64,000 nucleotides of DNA from Endomychus coccineus (GCA_958510875.1 OY294070.1:121190703-121254702), one strand, 5' to 3'. Shown: positions 10,840 through 21,040, numbered from the stretch's first letter. The notes: generated by a model from the sequence alone, not told the origin. A program made the numbers and translations.

Positions 10840-11925
10840 ATGTATTGAATATATTGTACTTGGACCACCTGCTTCGCTTACACATTGAATTTAGGAGGTC
10901 AAAGATATACCCAAGTGTTCCACAAACTGTGTTTCGAGACATACTTATAGCAAATAGAAAATCCAGATATCAAAGCTTGCTATGTTTTGTTATATTGAAA
11001 GTTTGACGATTCGATGTTTCCTGTCGGTTTCTCTGGTGAATTGTAGTTCTCCAGAAAACTTATTAAATCTCACGCAAGGTTTCATTTCTTCAGTCTAGAT
11101 CACTTCTTTTCGTTCTATCGCCAGACCGGAAATCTGATTCGAATGAAACATCCCTTTTATTTCCTGAAACCACCCCTGTCCGAAGTTCTTATTCCGTATA
11201 TCCTCACTGTTCGATCTCCTCCTCACACATCTCCCTCTCCCACTTCATCCACCGTCTTCCCGGTTCTCGTTTCGCATCCTTGTCGCGTCGTAAAACTAAA
11301 TTTCCAGCCACGTTTTCCTACCAATAAAATTTATTGGAATTACGTGGATATCGACTCGTCTCGAACGTTTAATGTTTTTTCGCTCTGCAGAGGCAGCAGA
11401 ATCGACGTGTCTCTCATGGTTTTTCAATGGGGTACTTTGTATTGAATATTACATCCGACAAGACGTGATTTGTTTGAGGCGGTCTTCATAAACCCTCGAA
11501 CGTTTTGCCGAAATCGACCGGCGCAGTCTGTTGAAAATTTTACATTCTGCAAATATGATATTAGGTTTTCCGATGCGAGCCCGATTCCATTCTGTCTGAA
11601 ATATACGAGAACGAGACAAATCTCATTTGCAAAAGTATTTATTTATTTCCGCTACTTGGATGGAACAGGGAACTATTATTTCCAATTTGTATATAAATAT
11701 GAGTGCTCTTTATGTATCGCTGTTTTCAACGAACGAGGAGATGCTATAAGATTACGAAAGAATATGATCAAGTTTGAACGACAAATTGGGGATGTGCTGG
11801 GAGTGATTTATTAACGCGCCTGTCGTCAGTACCTTATTTAGCGATAACTAGATGATGCATTCAATTGATTCAATTCATTTGAAGCGTCTGTAGTAAGCAT
11901 AAACAATTTTCTAAAATTTCACATA
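10840..11925. other. No gene recognised; comparatively complex unique sequence
   Basis: No transposon motif is visible. The part at 11140-11800 has balanced composition with several CpGs and open plus-strand frames at 11143-11445 and 11470-11814. These lack any recognisable domain, and I do not call them genes. Confidence 0.4.
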
Positions 11926-12155
11926 ACCAGAAGGTGAAAAGTCCCTGAAAAGTGAAACAAGTAATGATTTATTTGGTTAAAACTTATTTTATTTTTCAAC
12001 ATAATGTAGTTGTAGCCCGATACACTATGTCCAACGTTTTTCTAATTTTTCGGTCCCTTCCAAATAATACGATTTCGGCAATTCTTCAAAATAGGCATTT
12101 GTTTCAGCGATAACCTCATCCTTGGAGCCAAATCTCTTACCGCTGAGCCATTTCT

Positions 12156-12988
12156 TCAAGTTTGGAAACAGATAAAAATCGCAGAGGGCCAAATCTGAGA
12201 ATATGGTGGATGACGAACTGATTCGTAGCGCAATTTATGCAATTTTGTCATTGCGACTGGGGACCTGTGCGCCGGTGGGTTGTCCTGGTGGAAGAGCACT
12301 TTTTTCTTTGCCAAATGCGGCCGCTCTCGCTTCAAATCGGCGTCGAATCGATCCAACAGCTCTGTATAATATACGTCGGTGATCGTTTTGCCTTTTTCAA
12401 GGTAATCGATATGGACGATACCGTGTGCATCCCAAAAAAACTATCGCCATGACTTTGTTGGCCGATAAACCCACTTTGACCTTTTTGGCTTCGATTGGCC
12501 AGGACAAGTCCATTGTTTCGACTGTTCTTTGGTCTCTGGTGTGTTGTGGTTCCATGTTTCCTCCAAGGTTACGAAACGGCGCAAAAAGTCCTTATATCGC
12601 GCTTGAACATCACCAAACACTCCTTTGTAGTTGTCACTTGGTCGGACTTATTGTCAACAAAGAGCAAATGAGGCCCCCATCTGGCAGATAGCTTTCTCAT
12701 ATTCAAAAATGTATGCCAATTGTTTCGTACCCGTTCGGTTGTGATGCTCATAGCCTCAGCAATCTTGTGCACTTCAAGTCGCCGATGGCCCAATATCATA
12801 CCATGGATTTTATCGACTATTTCTGGCGTAGTAACCTCAATTGGACGACCAAAACTGTCACAACGAAAACCAGTAAACCACTTGTGAATCGTTCCAATCG
12901 ATGGTGAAGAGTCCCCATAATGTATGCGTAATGTTTTTTCCACCCAAGAAATAACGTTCATCAAGAAGCAAAATTCACTTTTTTCCAT
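12156..12988 (-). pseudogene. Mariner transposase (frameshifted)
   Basis: This is a cut-and-paste DDE/D transposase. It begins MEKSEFCFLMN, passes through the two helix-turn-helix domains, and is interrupted around 12560 and 12360. In the C-terminal part HQDNPPAH is visible, while the final catalytic block reads SQIWPSAIF because of an indel. Two more copies of the same family are at 56868-57827 and 62302-62978, with different lesions. Confidence 0.85.
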
Positions 12989-13147
12989 GTTTACTTAAAT
13001 CTTCAACGTTGCTTGCTTTCGACGGGTGTCAAAACAGAACGAACAGAATGACATATCAGTCTGAAATTTTTAATGCGTTCTAGTTAAAGATGGTACATCA
13101 CAAATATCACATGGTATATACGACTGTGGCGCCATCTGTTTTACTTT

Positions 13148-14576
13148 TAGACCAGACGGCGGAGATTTTTGCCTGCATTTTCCGGCGGTAGCAATGTTTC
13201 GATTGATTCTTATGTATTTTTTGCCGTAGGATACAATTTTCGTTGCCCGTACTTCAATTTTTTAATTTAACAATTTGTGAAAAAAAATTACTTTTCTTTA
13301 CATTTTCCTTTAAATCTCCTTTCCTGTGCATTTTTTGCATTATCCACCTATGGTTTTTTGTTTCTTACTTAATTATCTACAAAATGAGATCTGGTGATAT
13401 CCCAAGTGCAAGTGCTATTCAATATCTCAACAATTCAATACCAAGGAGCTTGAAATTCTCAGAAAATGTTGCTATTACTAATATAAATAAGTGCACCAAA
13501 TTTCAAACCGATCGCTTTTTAACTTTTAGAGTTATTGACGATCAAAAGTTTTTCGAACCAATTGTGCAGTTGAAGATGCTGACTATTTAATAATTAAAAC
13601 AGCTCTCGACGAGTTCTTACGTCAAAATTTAATTGTTATAGGTGAAGATATTGATCTTCTGGTACTGCTAACACAAATGGGCTATGATAAAACCAATATT
13701 TATTTTAAAAAGCCGGGGCGGATGAGCGGTAAGACTGAAGTGTACGACATCCAAGCATTAATTCATGAAAAGTTCATGTGTCCTTCATTCATTGCTTTTG
13801 TGGGTGCGATACAGAATCAGCATTTATTCGCAACACCGCCAACGGTATGTTGTTTTTGCCATGTCACTTTATGCAAGAGAAAACCACCATCTATTTTTTA
13901 AAAAAATTATATAGTTTTATACGTGTGTATAGAACTACTAGTGTTAAACAAAGTTATAAAATCGGTTCTAATTAACTTTTTTTTTTTATTTCAACGGGAT
14001 ATCAAATTTGAATAGTTTTTTGAATTTTTGAGACCAGTTGGATCAAAATCAGACGATTACAGCAACGTTGGCGCATTATGCAACTAAACTTCGAAACTAA
14101 TTTTGATCGTTAATAACTCTAAAAGTTAAAAAGCGATTGTTTTGAAATTTGGTGCAATTAATTATATTAATAATAGCAAAATTTTCTGAGAATTTCAAGC
14201 TTCTAGATATTTTAATTGTTGAGATATTGGATGTTGAAAAAACAAGCTTTTTCAATTTTCAACGCAATTTGCAGGTTAACAATGGCACTTGGGATATCGC
14301 ACCAGATCTCATTTTGTAACTAATTAAGTAAGGAACAAAAAACTATATAGGTGCATAATGCTATAAATGCACAGGAAAGGAGATATAAAGGAACATGAAA
14401 AAAAAAGTAGTTTTTTTCCACAAATTGTTAAATTAAAAAATGAAGCACAACTTTTACAAAGTGCGGGTAACGATAATTGTATCCTACGGCAAAAAATACA
14501 TAAGAATGAATCGAAACATTGCTACCACCCGGAAAATGCACGTTTTCATATTATTTTGTCCCCGCCGTCTGGTCTA
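13148..14576. mobile_element. TIR element (about 400-475 bp arms) carrying a gene fragment
   Basis: The termini are TAGACCAGACGGCGG and its inverted copy ending CCGCCGTCTGGTCTA. The arms (about 13148-13548 and 14101-14576) match along most of their length. TTT on both sides (13145-13147, 14577-14579) fits a 3 bp duplication: removing the element plus one TTT gives a mariner end close to the copy at 57780-57827. A TA duplication with slightly shorter termini is the alternative. The element lies inside a mariner. The interior (about 550 bp) carries the fragment at 13569-13910. Confidence 0.75.
13569..13910 (+). pseudogene. PIN/FEN-like uncharacterised ORF fragment
   Basis: The translation runs VEDADYLIIKTALDEF, then LIVIGEDIDLLVLLTQM, then IYFKKPG and, after a one-base shift near 13795, FIHCFCGCDTESAF. 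The GEDxDLLVLL and GCDTxS pair recurs in a large set of uncharacterised arthropod proteins often found near transposons. The acidic GEDxD block recalls the metal-binding core of PIN/FEN-type nucleases, which is inference only. The fragment has lost both ends and sits between the arms of a TIR element, so it is either a remnant of the element's own gene or captured host sequence. Confidence 0.5.
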
Positions 14577-14623
14577 TTTCAGGGACTTTTCACCTTGCCC
14601 TCGTATAGTGGTTGGAATGCTTG

Positions 14624-14624
14624 T

Positions 14625-14659
<35 letters not shown>
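14624..14659. repeat. (TTTA)n tail of a minus-strand LINE
   Basis: Nine TTTA units. Read on the minus strand this is a (TAAA)n 3' tail, directly beyond the 3' UTR of the LINE at 14660-21040 and 20 bp from the end of the mariner. Confidence 0.9.
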
Positions 14660-14660
<1 letters not shown>

Positions 14661-15971
14661 TTTTACTCTGATCAACAGGTATAAACCCAAATAAAGATCA
14701 GGACAATGCATACAAAAATATGTAAATTAACAATTATTATCTAAACTAAATCTAAAGAAAACTATACTCTAGTCCGAGAGGAGACGAAATCAAAAAGAAA
14801 AATAAATAATAGCCAAAAATATTTAACATAGCAATGAACAAAGAGAAAAAAAAGGAAGAAAGAGCTGAAAAAGTATGAATATTGTTTCATCGCAGTAGGC
14901 GAGCAATCTGTTTTAAGCTAGAATTGAAAATATCATATTTAGTACGAGTGTCATTGGTGTTGTAGGCATGGCACATGCAAAATAATGGAGATAATGTAAG
15001 TAAGTTAGTACGAGGAGTTTGGAGGTAGAAAGTATTCACAGACCGTGAGTTCAGCCGAGGAACTAGGAAATTGACTCTTTCCAGCAGCATGGGGCAGTCA
15101 ATTAGGTTATTAAGCAACTTGTACAGACTGGCCTGGAGTACATAATTATTTCTGCGAGAAAGGGATGACATATTGAATCTATCTAAAAAGATTTAGGAAT
15201 GCCCCTGATAGGATAAAAACCGTCTATCCTGAAGGACAGGTACTTCAAAAAGCGGCGGTGAACAGATTCCAGGGCATCTCTATGAACGGCATAACCAGGG
15301 AACCAAATCACAGATGCGTATTCAAGCCGCAATCGCACAAATGTTATGAACAACAATTTGAGCGTGTCAATGTCTGAAAAATCACGACAGCTTCGCACAA
15401 TAAACCCAAGTAGTCTGTTAGCAGCCTCCATCACAGACTCCAGATGAGAAATGAAGGATAGTTTGGGATCGAAAATTACGCCGAGGTCTTTATAGGTTGC
15501 TGGTCTCTTAAGGATAGTACCGTCTACGTTGTAATCAAATATAGTCAAGTTGGTCTTATTTGTGTAAGACATAACGCAGCACTTATTAACATTAAGAGAC
15601 AGCTTGTTCGCTGAACACCAAACAACCATCATATCAAGACTTCTCTGAAGTAGATAACAATCAAATGTGGATTTGATGACGAAGAACATTTTAAAATCAT
15701 CGGCATATAAAAGACAGAGTACACTGAGACCTATTGAAATATCATTAACAAAGATGTTAAAAAATAGTGGTCCCAAAATTGATCCTTGGGGGACTCCAGA
15801 AGAAGCAAGATATTCAACCGACCTCTGCCCATTTACCTCGACAAATTGCCGCCTATCACTGAGATATGAGGCGATGAAAGATAAGAGTTCCACAGAGAAA
15901 CCAATACCATCAAGTTTACTTAGCAGAAGTCTGTGGTCAAGCCTGTCGAAGGCCTTGGACAGATCGGTATA
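14660..15971 (-). pseudogene. LINE ORF2, RT catalytic half and C terminus
   Basis: Minus-strand continuation of a non-LTR retrotransposon reverse transcriptase (jockey/CR1-like). Reading starts at YTDLSKAFDRLDHRLL and goes through SGVPQGSILGPLFFNIF and the catalytic box LLYADDFKMF (about 15690-15720). The thumb follows (YKDLGVIFDPKLSF, LRLEYASVIW), then, after a stop at 15183, the C-terminal part at 14887-15171 (FLVPRLNSRSVNTFYLQTPRTN). The catalytic YADD is kept. The gene is cut off upstream by the DNA transposon at 15974-18063. The stop near 15183 and the splits further upstream make it non-functional. The 3' UTR runs to the (TAAA)n tail. Confidence 0.9.
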
Positions 15972-15973
15972 TA

Positions 15974-16330
15974 CAGAGTGGTCCAACGAAAAGTATGCAC
16001 CTAGCTTTTCTCCTTTGTTTAGAATTGAAAGCAAAAATGCTCGGACACGTGGAGTTTGCTTTTGAGGGGGACACATTTTAGACATATTTTTCAACCTGTG
16101 CCTTTAACGCCCTAGCGAGGGGGCGTCACAACCCTAAAATTTTAAATGGAAAGTGGGGTCGAGTGATATATCATTTGAACGGGCACAAAATTATCTTTCT
16201 AATGATACCCTATTTATTGAAATTTATTCGAACAGTTAATGCGAAAACGGCTTTAAGAACATTTACCCGATAATTTAGATATTAATGAAACATACAAATA
16301 AGTTTTGGTTATTAGGAATCAGAATGACTA
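15974..16330. repeat. Left TIR of element 1
   Basis: Inverted copy of 17705-18063. It contains a GC-rich near-palindrome (ACGCCCTAGCGAGGGGGCGT, about 16108-16127) and a GAGGGGGACACATTTTAGAC block. Confidence 0.9.
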
Positions 16331-16540
16331 CAATCATTTCTAAATTACTTCATTTTACCGAAAGCAACATTTCAATGTAATTTTTTGTTCATCACAAAAA
16401 AAAACATTTATCGTTTGCGTTTTTTTGTCGAAAAAAACTGCAAATAAGTGTAGGAAAAGAATTTAGGCAAACTGTTATTTAAGTCCCATCATTGATTCAG
16501 TCTGGTCGCTTTTGAAGTTATTTTAATTTCACTGTACAAA

Positions 16541-17614
16541 ATGGTTTATTCCATTCCAGAACGAGTTGAAATTGTTAAACTTTATTTTCAAAATAATAGT
16601 TGTGCTAGACTAACTGCTCGCTTGTTTAAGGACAGTCATCCCGATAAAAATGTTAATGATTCGTATGTAGCCAAGTTAGTTAGAAAGTTTGTCGATACCG
16701 GATCTGTTTGTAATGTGAAACACCAGCCGCAGAACCCCATCAGAAATGAAGCTGTGGAAGTCGCTGTTTTGGGGCATGTTCAATTGGATCATACTCAAAG
16801 TACCCGTCAACTAGCTGAAGCCTCAGGAGTCTCCCGTTCATCCATAATACGGATTTTAAAAGCGTACAAATTTCATCCGTACAAAATTAAATTAGTACAG
16901 GAACTAAATGAGGATGATCCTGATCGAAGGCTGCAATTTTGTGAACAAATGAGCCAGCGTTTAATTGAAGATCCGCACTTATTGTTTAACATTTGTTTTA
17001 CCGATGAGTGTACATTTTATTTGAATGGAGCTGTGAATAGGCATAATTGCCGTTACTGGGATGACAGTAACCCACATTTATTCCGTGAGGTTCATACCCA
17101 ATACCCTCAAAAAATAAACGTCTGGTGTGGCATATTAGGAAGTCATATCATAGGATCACTTTTCATTCCTGGAAATTTAACTGGTGAAGTCTACCTAAAC
17201 ATGCTTGACGATGCAATTGATCCTTTCATAACACAGATAATAGAAGACGACCAAAATCATGATGCCGATCGGCTTCATTTCCAGCAAGATGGAGCACCTC
17301 CGCACTATGCTGCTCCTGTAAGAGAATTTTTAGATAACCGGTTCCCCGGACAGTGGATTGGAAGGAGAGGCCCAATTGAATGGCCTGCCAGGTCACCTGA
17401 TTTATCGCCTTTGGACTTTTTTCTATGGGGACACTTGAAAAATAAATGTTTTGCTACGAAGCCCGAGTCCATAGAAGATCTTCGCCAACGGATTACAGCA
17501 CAATGCAGAAGCATAACACCTGATATGCTACAAAATGTTAGAAATAGATTTGAACAAAATCTGTATTATTATATGGAAGCAAGTGGGTCACATTTTCAAC
17601 ACTTGTTGAAGTAA
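16541..17614 (+). CDS. Intact DD41D-type transposase, 357 aa
   Basis: Cut-and-paste transposase, the only long intact gene in the window. The start MVYSIPERVE begins the family's N-terminal helix-turn-helix (DUF4817-like, residues about 1-60). A second helix-turn-helix follows (about 80-110: TRQLAEASGVSRSSIIRIL, then FHPYKIKLVQEL). The catalytic domain has D155 (CFTDECTFYL), D250 (FQQDGAPPHY) and D292 (SPDLSPLDFFLWG), with 41 residues between the last two. The WIGRRGPIEWPARSPDL segment is typical of this insect group. The ATG at 16541 lies about 210 bp inside the left TIR, and the stop at 17614 lies about 90 bp before the right one. With both TIRs present, the copy looks potentially competent. 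The frame at 17305-17514 on the other strand is a shadow. Confidence 0.92.
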   Translation: MVYSIPERVEIVKLYFQNNSCARLTARLFKDSHPDKNVNDSYVAKLVRKFVDTGSVCNVKHQPQNPIRNEAVEVAVLGHVQLDHTQSTRQLAEASGVSRSSIIRILKAYKFHPYKIKLVQELNEDDPDRRLQFCEQMSQRLIEDPHLLFNICFTDECTFYLNGAVNRHNCRYWDDSNPHLFREVHTQYPQKINVWCGILGSHIIGSLFIPGNLTGEVYLNMLDDAIDPFITQIIEDDQNHDADRLHFQQDGAPPHYAAPVREFLDNRFPGQWIGRRGPIEWPARSPDLSPLDFFLWGHLKNKCFATKPESIEDLRQRITAQCRSITPDMLQNVRNRFEQNLYYYMEASGSHFQHLLK

Positions 17615-17704
17615 CGTTTTAATAAATCAATTTAACAGCTTGTTTACTTTTTTTACAAAGCACTGTTACAAGTAACAAACATTGAAACGTAAGTACTACT
17701 AATT

Positions 17705-18063
17705 GTAAATGTTTTGATTCTTAATAACCAAAACTTATTTGTATTTTTCATTAATACCAAAATTATCGGGTTAATGTTCTTAAAGCCGTTTTCGCATTAA
17801 CTGTTTTGAGTAAATTTCAACAAATAAAGTATCATTAGAAAGATAATTTTGTGCCCGTTCAAATGATATATCACTCGACCCCACTTTCCATTTAAAATTT
17901 TAGGGTTGTGACGCCCCCTCGCTAGGGCGTTAAAGGCACAGGTTGAAAAATATGTCTAAAATGTGTCCCCCTCAAAAGCAAACTCCACATGTCCGATCAT
18001 TTTTGCTTTCAATTCTAAACAAAGGAGAAAAGCTAGGTGCATACTTTTCGTTGGACCACTCTG
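17705..18063. repeat. Right TIR of element 1
   Basis: Inverted partner of 15974-16330. The inner part diverges gradually beyond about 17800. Confidence 0.9.
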
Positions 18064-18065
18064 TA

Positions 18066-18570
18066 TAACATCGACTTGGAAGCCGGAATCCATATTTTCA
18101 GCGATGTATTGTGTGACAGATGCCAGGTTGGTGGATGTGGAACGACCCCTTACAAAACCGTGTTGTATATTAAGAAGGCGTGAATGAACTTTGAAATATA
18201 CTCTATCGTAGATAAGAATCTCAAAGGCCTTAGCAAAATTTGAAAAGATGCTTATAGGTCTATAATTATGCACATCTGCTCTATCACCACTTTTGAAGAT
18301 CGGACAGACTTTCGTCTGCTTCCATACTAGAGGGAAAGTATAGGATCTAAGACACCTATTGAATAGGTGAGTGAGGGGTTCTGAAAAAATGGGTGCGCAG
18401 TCTCTTAGTAGAAACGCCGGAATCATATCGGGACCTGAAGTAGATTTTTGTGTATTTTCTGATCTTTTTGAGGGCGAATTCAACTTCCTCTTGGGAGAAA
18501 CAAAGAATGGATATATCATGTTCATTACTTAGAGACTCCGAATCTAAATTCGCTAAGGTGGGTTGAGTTA
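18066..18570 (-). pseudogene. LINE ORF2, RT fingers segment
   Basis: Minus-strand middle part of the same LINE as 14660-15971. It has LDSESLSNEHDISILCFSQ and EEVEFALKKI (18356-18560). Then, after a frameshift near 18450, it has STSGPDMIPAFLLRDC, PLVWKQTKVCPIFKSGD, VHNYRPISIFSNFAKAFE and HGFVRGRSTSTNLA, up to GFQVDV at the insertion point. These are RT motifs 0 to 2 of non-LTR elements. It lies between two transposon insertions, and both neighbours (15971 and 20833) continue the same protein. Confidence 0.88.
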
Positions 18571-18572
18571 TA

Positions 18573-18942
18573 CAATGTGTCAATTTGAAAACTTCCCACC
18601 CTTAATATCTTCCTTCCAGTAAACAATATGAGTAATCGAAAAAACAGGTCAATTTTATTGTCAAGGGGGACACTTTCAAGGACTATTTATAGCCCTCGTG
18701 GTTCAACCCCCTAGGAGGGGTAGATGTTACCCTTAGAATTTTAAATGGGAAGGGGGATCAAGTGGCACATCATTTTGATGGGCGTTCAATTCTTGTTCCA
18801 ATGGTACCCTGACTTATTATTTTTTGATGAGCATTTTCCGAAAAATTGCGTTCTAAACTAACAGAACTAATTATTAGAACGCCTATACTGAGATGCATGG
18901 TTTGGCCAGAACTGGTTAGAATATTAGGTGGTACCGTTCCAA
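18573..18942. repeat. Left TIR of element 2
   Basis: Inverted against about 20455-20830. It carries AAGGGGGACACTTTCAAGGA and the palindromic CAACCCCCTAGGAGGGG block. Confidence 0.88.
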
Positions 18943-19235
18943 CCCTTTATTAGGGGTAACATTAGCCATTAGCTCCAAACACTTTACATAAAAAAGTAGT
19001 CTAATAGTAAAACGTAGATGGTAGTAAAGTTGTGTTTATTCAATGCTGACTTTTTAAGTGTCATCGCAGAAATTGTACAGATAGCCTTCCTTTTTTGCTA
19101 CTGCTGCTGTAAAAAGTGTCTGTTTTCAGGCAAAAAATTGGTTAGCACATTTGAACTATGTGGTAGTATTGTGAATACAGTTGTACCTGTTGGGCTGTTT
19201 AGGAATTACTTTAATAAGTGTATAAAAGTGTAAAA

Positions 19236-20325
19236 ATGGTTTACATTCTTCAAGACAGAATTGAAATGATTGTAATTTATGGAGAAGTTGGAAAGTGCGC
19301 ACGAAGGGCGGCATGTCTTTTTAACGAAAGACATCCAAATTGTAATGTAAATCACCGGTATGTGCTTGATTTGGTGAATAAGTTTTACGAAACTGGTTCA
19401 GTGACAAATAAAAAAAGAAATAACCCCAGAGTACTAAATGAAGCAGCTCAAATTGAAGTTTTGGGAACATTTGCTGCAGAGCCCACGAACTCCTTACGAT
19501 CAGTATCAGAACAGACGGGAATGTCACGCGAGACTATAAGAAAAGCATTGAAAATGCATAAATTTCATCCATATAAAATGCAGATTCTTCAAGAGCTCCA
19601 CGAGGATGATTATGATAGAAGAATAGAGTTTTGTGAAATCATGTCTCATCGAGTCAATACCATCCCTAATCTTCTGTTAAACATCTGTTTCAGCGATGAG
19701 TGTTCATTTTTTTCTGAATGGCAATGTTAATAGACAAAATTGTCGCTATTGGAGTGACGAAAACCCACATATTTTTAGGGAAGGGCATACACAACACCCA
19801 CAAAAAGTTAATGTTTGGGCTGGTATTCTTGGAAATGCCATTATTGGTCCATTATTTCTGGAAGAAAACTTGACTGGCAATCTGTACCTTGATATGCTTG
19901 AAGAGACTATCGATCCTCTTATAACTCACGAGCTAGAAACTCAAATTGATGCAGAAGGTAATGAACTTTTGCAGGAGGATCTGTTACATTACCAGCAGGA
20001 CGGTGCTCCACCTCATTATTTTCTTCCCGTCCGACAGTGGTTAAACGAGAGATTTCCGGGTAGATGGATTGGCAGAAGGGGAGCAGTTGAATGGCCTCCG
20101 AGATCACCGGATTTAACACCCTTAGATTTCTTTCTTTGGGGGCATCTTAAATCCGTTGTTTATAAAACACAACCTTCTGATATTGACGAACTTAAAAGAC
20201 GAATTACAGCAGTATGCCAGTCAATTCCGAGTGAAGTTTTCCGTAATGTTAGAGGGGAGTTCGAAAACAGACTGTATTACTGTTTAGAGCAAAATGGAAA
20301 ACATTTCGAACAGCTAATAAGATAA
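19236..20325 (+). pseudogene. DD41D-type transposase with one frameshift
   Basis: Close relative of the 357-residue transposase of element 1. It starts MVYILQDRIEMIVIYGEVGK and has the second helix-turn-helix at SLRSVSEQTGMSRETIRKAL and FHPYKMQILQEL. The first catalytic motif is CFSDECSFF. At about 19706-19712 a run of seven T shifts the frame; six T would continue as FFLNGNVNRQNCRYW. The second frame (19696-20325) carries YQQDGAPPHYF and SPDLTPLDFFLWG and ends at a normal length. The catalytic triad is therefore complete across the shift, and one extra T is the only visible lesion. I chose ATG 19236 over the upstream 19218 because it aligns with element 1's MVY start. Confidence 0.88.
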
Positions 20326-20454
20326 GCGGAAGTAGATTTTCTGTTTAAAATGTCTTTCTCGCAAATTAAATTTTATTTTGTAGAAGGAACATAACCACCA
20401 AATAAAAAATCCCATGCGTAATAAATTTATTCCTGTCATTCAAGGGTTGGAGCG

Positions 20455-20830
20455 GTGCCACCTACTCTTCTAACCATTTTTATTAAAGGGGAGTCAATAC
20501 AATAATGCATCTCAGTATAGGCGTTCTAATAATTACTTCTGTTAGTTTAGAACGCAATTTTTCGGAAAATGCTCATCAAAAAATAATAAGTCAGGGTACC
20601 ATTGGAACAAGAATTGAACGCCCATAAAAATGATGTGCCACTTGACCCCCCTCCACATTTAACATTCTAAGGGTAACATCTACCCCTCCTAGGGGGTTGA
20701 ACCACGAGGGCTACAAATAGTCCTTGAAAGTGTCCCCCTTGACAATAAAATTGACCTGTTTTTTCGATTACTCATATTGTTTACTGGAAGGAAGATATTA
20801 AGGGTGGGAAGTTTTCAAATTGACACCCCG
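20455..20830. repeat. Right TIR of element 2
   Basis: Inverted partner of 18573-18942. It includes the complementary CCCCTCCTAGGGGGTTG block. Confidence 0.88.
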
Positions 20831-20832
20831 TA

Positions 20833-21040
20833 TAGCTTTGACTGAAGAGATGAGCAAATGTGTTGGAAATTTCCTGCGGGATAGTCAACTTCACATCAGC
20901 GGGAAACCGCGTGTGCCTTTCTTTGAATTAATAAAATTCCAAAGCTTCGTAGGATCCTGCTTCAAATTGTTCTCAATCGAGACAACGTACTCATTATAGG
21001 CAGAATTAAACTTGTTGATGATGATTACTTATATTGATCC
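20833..21040 (-). pseudogene. LINE ORF2, linker before the RT domain
   Basis: Minus-strand translation gives FNSAYNEYVVSIENNLKQD, then PTKLWNFINSKKGTRGF, then, after a shift, VKLTIPQEISNTFAHLFSQS. This is the usual linker between endonuclease and RT in jockey-like LINEs (the KxFWxFI...F...LFSSVY region). It is the 5'-most recognisable part of the LINE that continues at 18570 and 15971. The endonuclease was not found, so the copy is 5' truncated near 21050. Confidence 0.8.

Larger units (their letters stand above)
11926..14603 (-). mobile_element. Mariner (about 1.25 kb) split by a 1.4 kb TIR element
   Basis: The right terminus (CAGGGACTTTTCACCTTGCC, then CTCG and TA) ends at 14603. The left terminus at 11926 is a diverged version (AGAAGGTGAAAAGTCCCTG) after TA. 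The transposase reads on the minus strand. At 12569-12988 there are YGDSSPSIGTIHKWF, GRPIEVTTPEIVDKIHGMI and MRKLSARW. At 12156-12356 there are RERPHLAKKKVLFHQD and RHPPYSQIW. The second catalytic aspartate (HQDN) is kept, but the SPDLAPSD-type motif is shifted out of frame and the middle is broken. The insertion at 13148-14576 separates the right TIR from the gene; removing it restores the usual mariner length. Confidence 0.85.
15974..18063 (+). mobile_element. Long-TIR Tc1/mariner-like element 1 (DD41D type), TA duplication
   Basis: A 2090 bp element starting CAGAGTGGTCCAACG and ending with its inverse, with TA at 15972-15973 and 18064-18065. TIRs of about 355 bp (15974-16330, 17705-18063) differ at only a few positions over the outer 270 bp. 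The interior holds one intact transposase gene. It is inserted in a (TA)4 run of a LINE reverse transcriptase; removing the element and one TA restores the frame VDVIYTDLSKAF. Long TIRs are unusual for mariner-type elements, which typically have 20-30 bp. Confidence 0.92.
18573..20830 (+). mobile_element. Long-TIR Tc1/mariner-like element 2, TA duplication
   Basis: A 2258 bp element. The left end is CAATGTGTCAATTTG and the right end is CAAATTGACACCCCG (the outer four bases differ), with TA at 18571-18572 and 20831-20832. TIRs are about 370 bp. It is inserted in the same LINE gene as element 1, about 500 bp further upstream in that gene. Removing it with one TA gives an in-frame join (SQSY-ITQPTLANLD). 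The TIRs share blocks with element 1 (see findings). Confidence 0.9.

Noticed and set aside
15667..16065. 132-codon plus-strand frame
   Set aside because: Antisense shadow of the LINE reverse transcriptase; it crosses the transposon boundary at 15974.
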